64,000 nucleotides of DNA from Agelas oroides (taxonomy: Eukaryota; Porifera; Demospongiae; Agelasida; Agelasidae), in assembly GCA_949130485.1 (NCBI GenBank), contig OX422199.1, positions 1,483,902 to 1,547,901 of the forward strand. The letters run 5' to 3'. The notes below the pieces were generated by a model. The model saw only the letters and a list, made by a program, of their open reading frames with translations, had not been told where the DNA came from and searched no databases. This document shows positions 63,195 through 64,000 of the stretch, piece after piece. How positions within the stretch are numbered: the first letter of the stretch is position 1; every line of letters starts with the position of its first letter. The translations under genes and the position numbers were made by a program.

Positions 63195-64000
63195 TTTCAG
63201 GGTATATTCTTTATCGTTTACGTCAGACAGTTTTCACTGTATTATTTTTGTATTTGCTGCTCCAAGTTGCTTTGGTAGACTAAGGTCTGGGGACTGTGTT
63301 GGCTATGGAATTATTAATGAAAGTTCTTAAAATTGGTTTGCATTAGGTTTTATGCCTGTAATATCCATCCTGTAAGTTCATTTTTGTGCTAATGACTTTA
63401 GACAATGTACTGTTTTCACTTTTAGCATTGTCTACACACATGATATCTACCTCTGGTGAAGACTGCCTTTGGCTAATCAGGCTTTGCAGGGGTACGCTCA
63501 GGCTTACCTTATGATGCTGAGATTCAAGATCTATTGTTTGTTAACTCAACTTCCACCTTAATAGTATGACAGCTATGTGTGAGCTGTCAAATGAGATATT
63601 TTTGTGTACATATTATTCATGGTTTGGTATTTTGTGTTATAGTACTACTTAACCCCTAGCAGCTCCATACCACCGCAGCTGAGTGTGTGACCATGCTAAT
63701 TTAAAGAATACAAAATATTTAGTGGGAGGCTGCTATTACTCAAGTATCAGCTCTCACTGAATTTGATCTTTTCCATCACTGGGCATGGGGAGGACTGTCA
63801 TTAGCCATCACTCACTATTTGCAGCTCCATCTCCACGTAGCTATACGTTGTAAATACGAAGTCATGCATATGCATGCAATTGAAGGGCCAAGAACTATGC
63901 AAAGTACTGCATGGAAATGCCCTGAATTGCAATGAAACATGCATATCCTATGAATGTATGGTCAGAAATTTGAAAATGTTACATTTTAGCAGCCTCTAAA
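63195..64000. other. 3' flank of NLR-E
   Basis: Nearly identical to 50520-51305 after NLR-D, including the frame-lost end of the coding sequence. No gene seen before the window ends. Confidence 0.6.

Overview
The window looks like nuclear DNA of an early-branching animal, most likely a demosponge. Evidence: spliceosomal introns with GT-AG ends, CARD and Death-fold exons joined to NACHT-LRR exons, a PNP_UDP-type nucleoside phosphorylase domain in the same cluster, many (CA)n arrays and many foldback elements. The sponge assignment is an inference; no marker gene proves it.

The core is a tandem array of five NOD-like receptor (NLR) genes on the + strand, called here NLR-A (terminal exon 8551-12249), NLR-B (20850-23752), NLR-C (34526-37491), NLR-D (47274-50602) and NLR-E (60196-63194). 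Each large terminal exon encodes one hydrophobic segment, a NACHT ATPase with clear Walker A and B motifs, a winged-helix region with the NLR signature QEFLAAF, ribonuclease-inhibitor-type LRRs, and a C-terminal block of about five hydrophobic segments. Membrane segments on both sides of NACHT-LRR are unusual for NLRs. Upstream exons supply the effector: a Death domain for NLR-A (6710-7040) and CARD-like domains for NLR-D (45028-45340) and NLR-E (59456-59768).

Upstream of NLR-B and NLR-C lie two copies of a gene encoding a disordered, Pro- and Gly-Arg-rich N-terminus followed by a nucleoside-phosphorylase-like domain (PNP1, exons 14930-19310, intact; PNP2, 26707-31022, damaged in its first exon). 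Every junction between effector, linker, PNP and NACHT exons is phase 1, so exons can be exchanged without frame loss, and PNP and NACHT could be alternative last exons.

Between the NLR genes, on the - strand, run copies of a TFIIS (TCEA) transcription elongation factor gene: one nearly complete and open (52753-57849), one complete in layout but frameshifted (38949-43530), and several broken or rearranged remnants (1535-4230, 14180-14660, 24391-26444). The cluster therefore grew by duplication of blocks holding NLR + TFIIS and PNP + NLR.

The rest is repeats: 28- to 43-bp minisatellites, at least thirteen (CA/GT)n arrays (several ending exactly at splice sites), a TA-inserting MITE that has landed inside the NLR-A coding exon, a large family of foldback elements with TAGYCTCG ends (one with a 9-bp target duplication), and a tRNA-like Pol III element near 51774.
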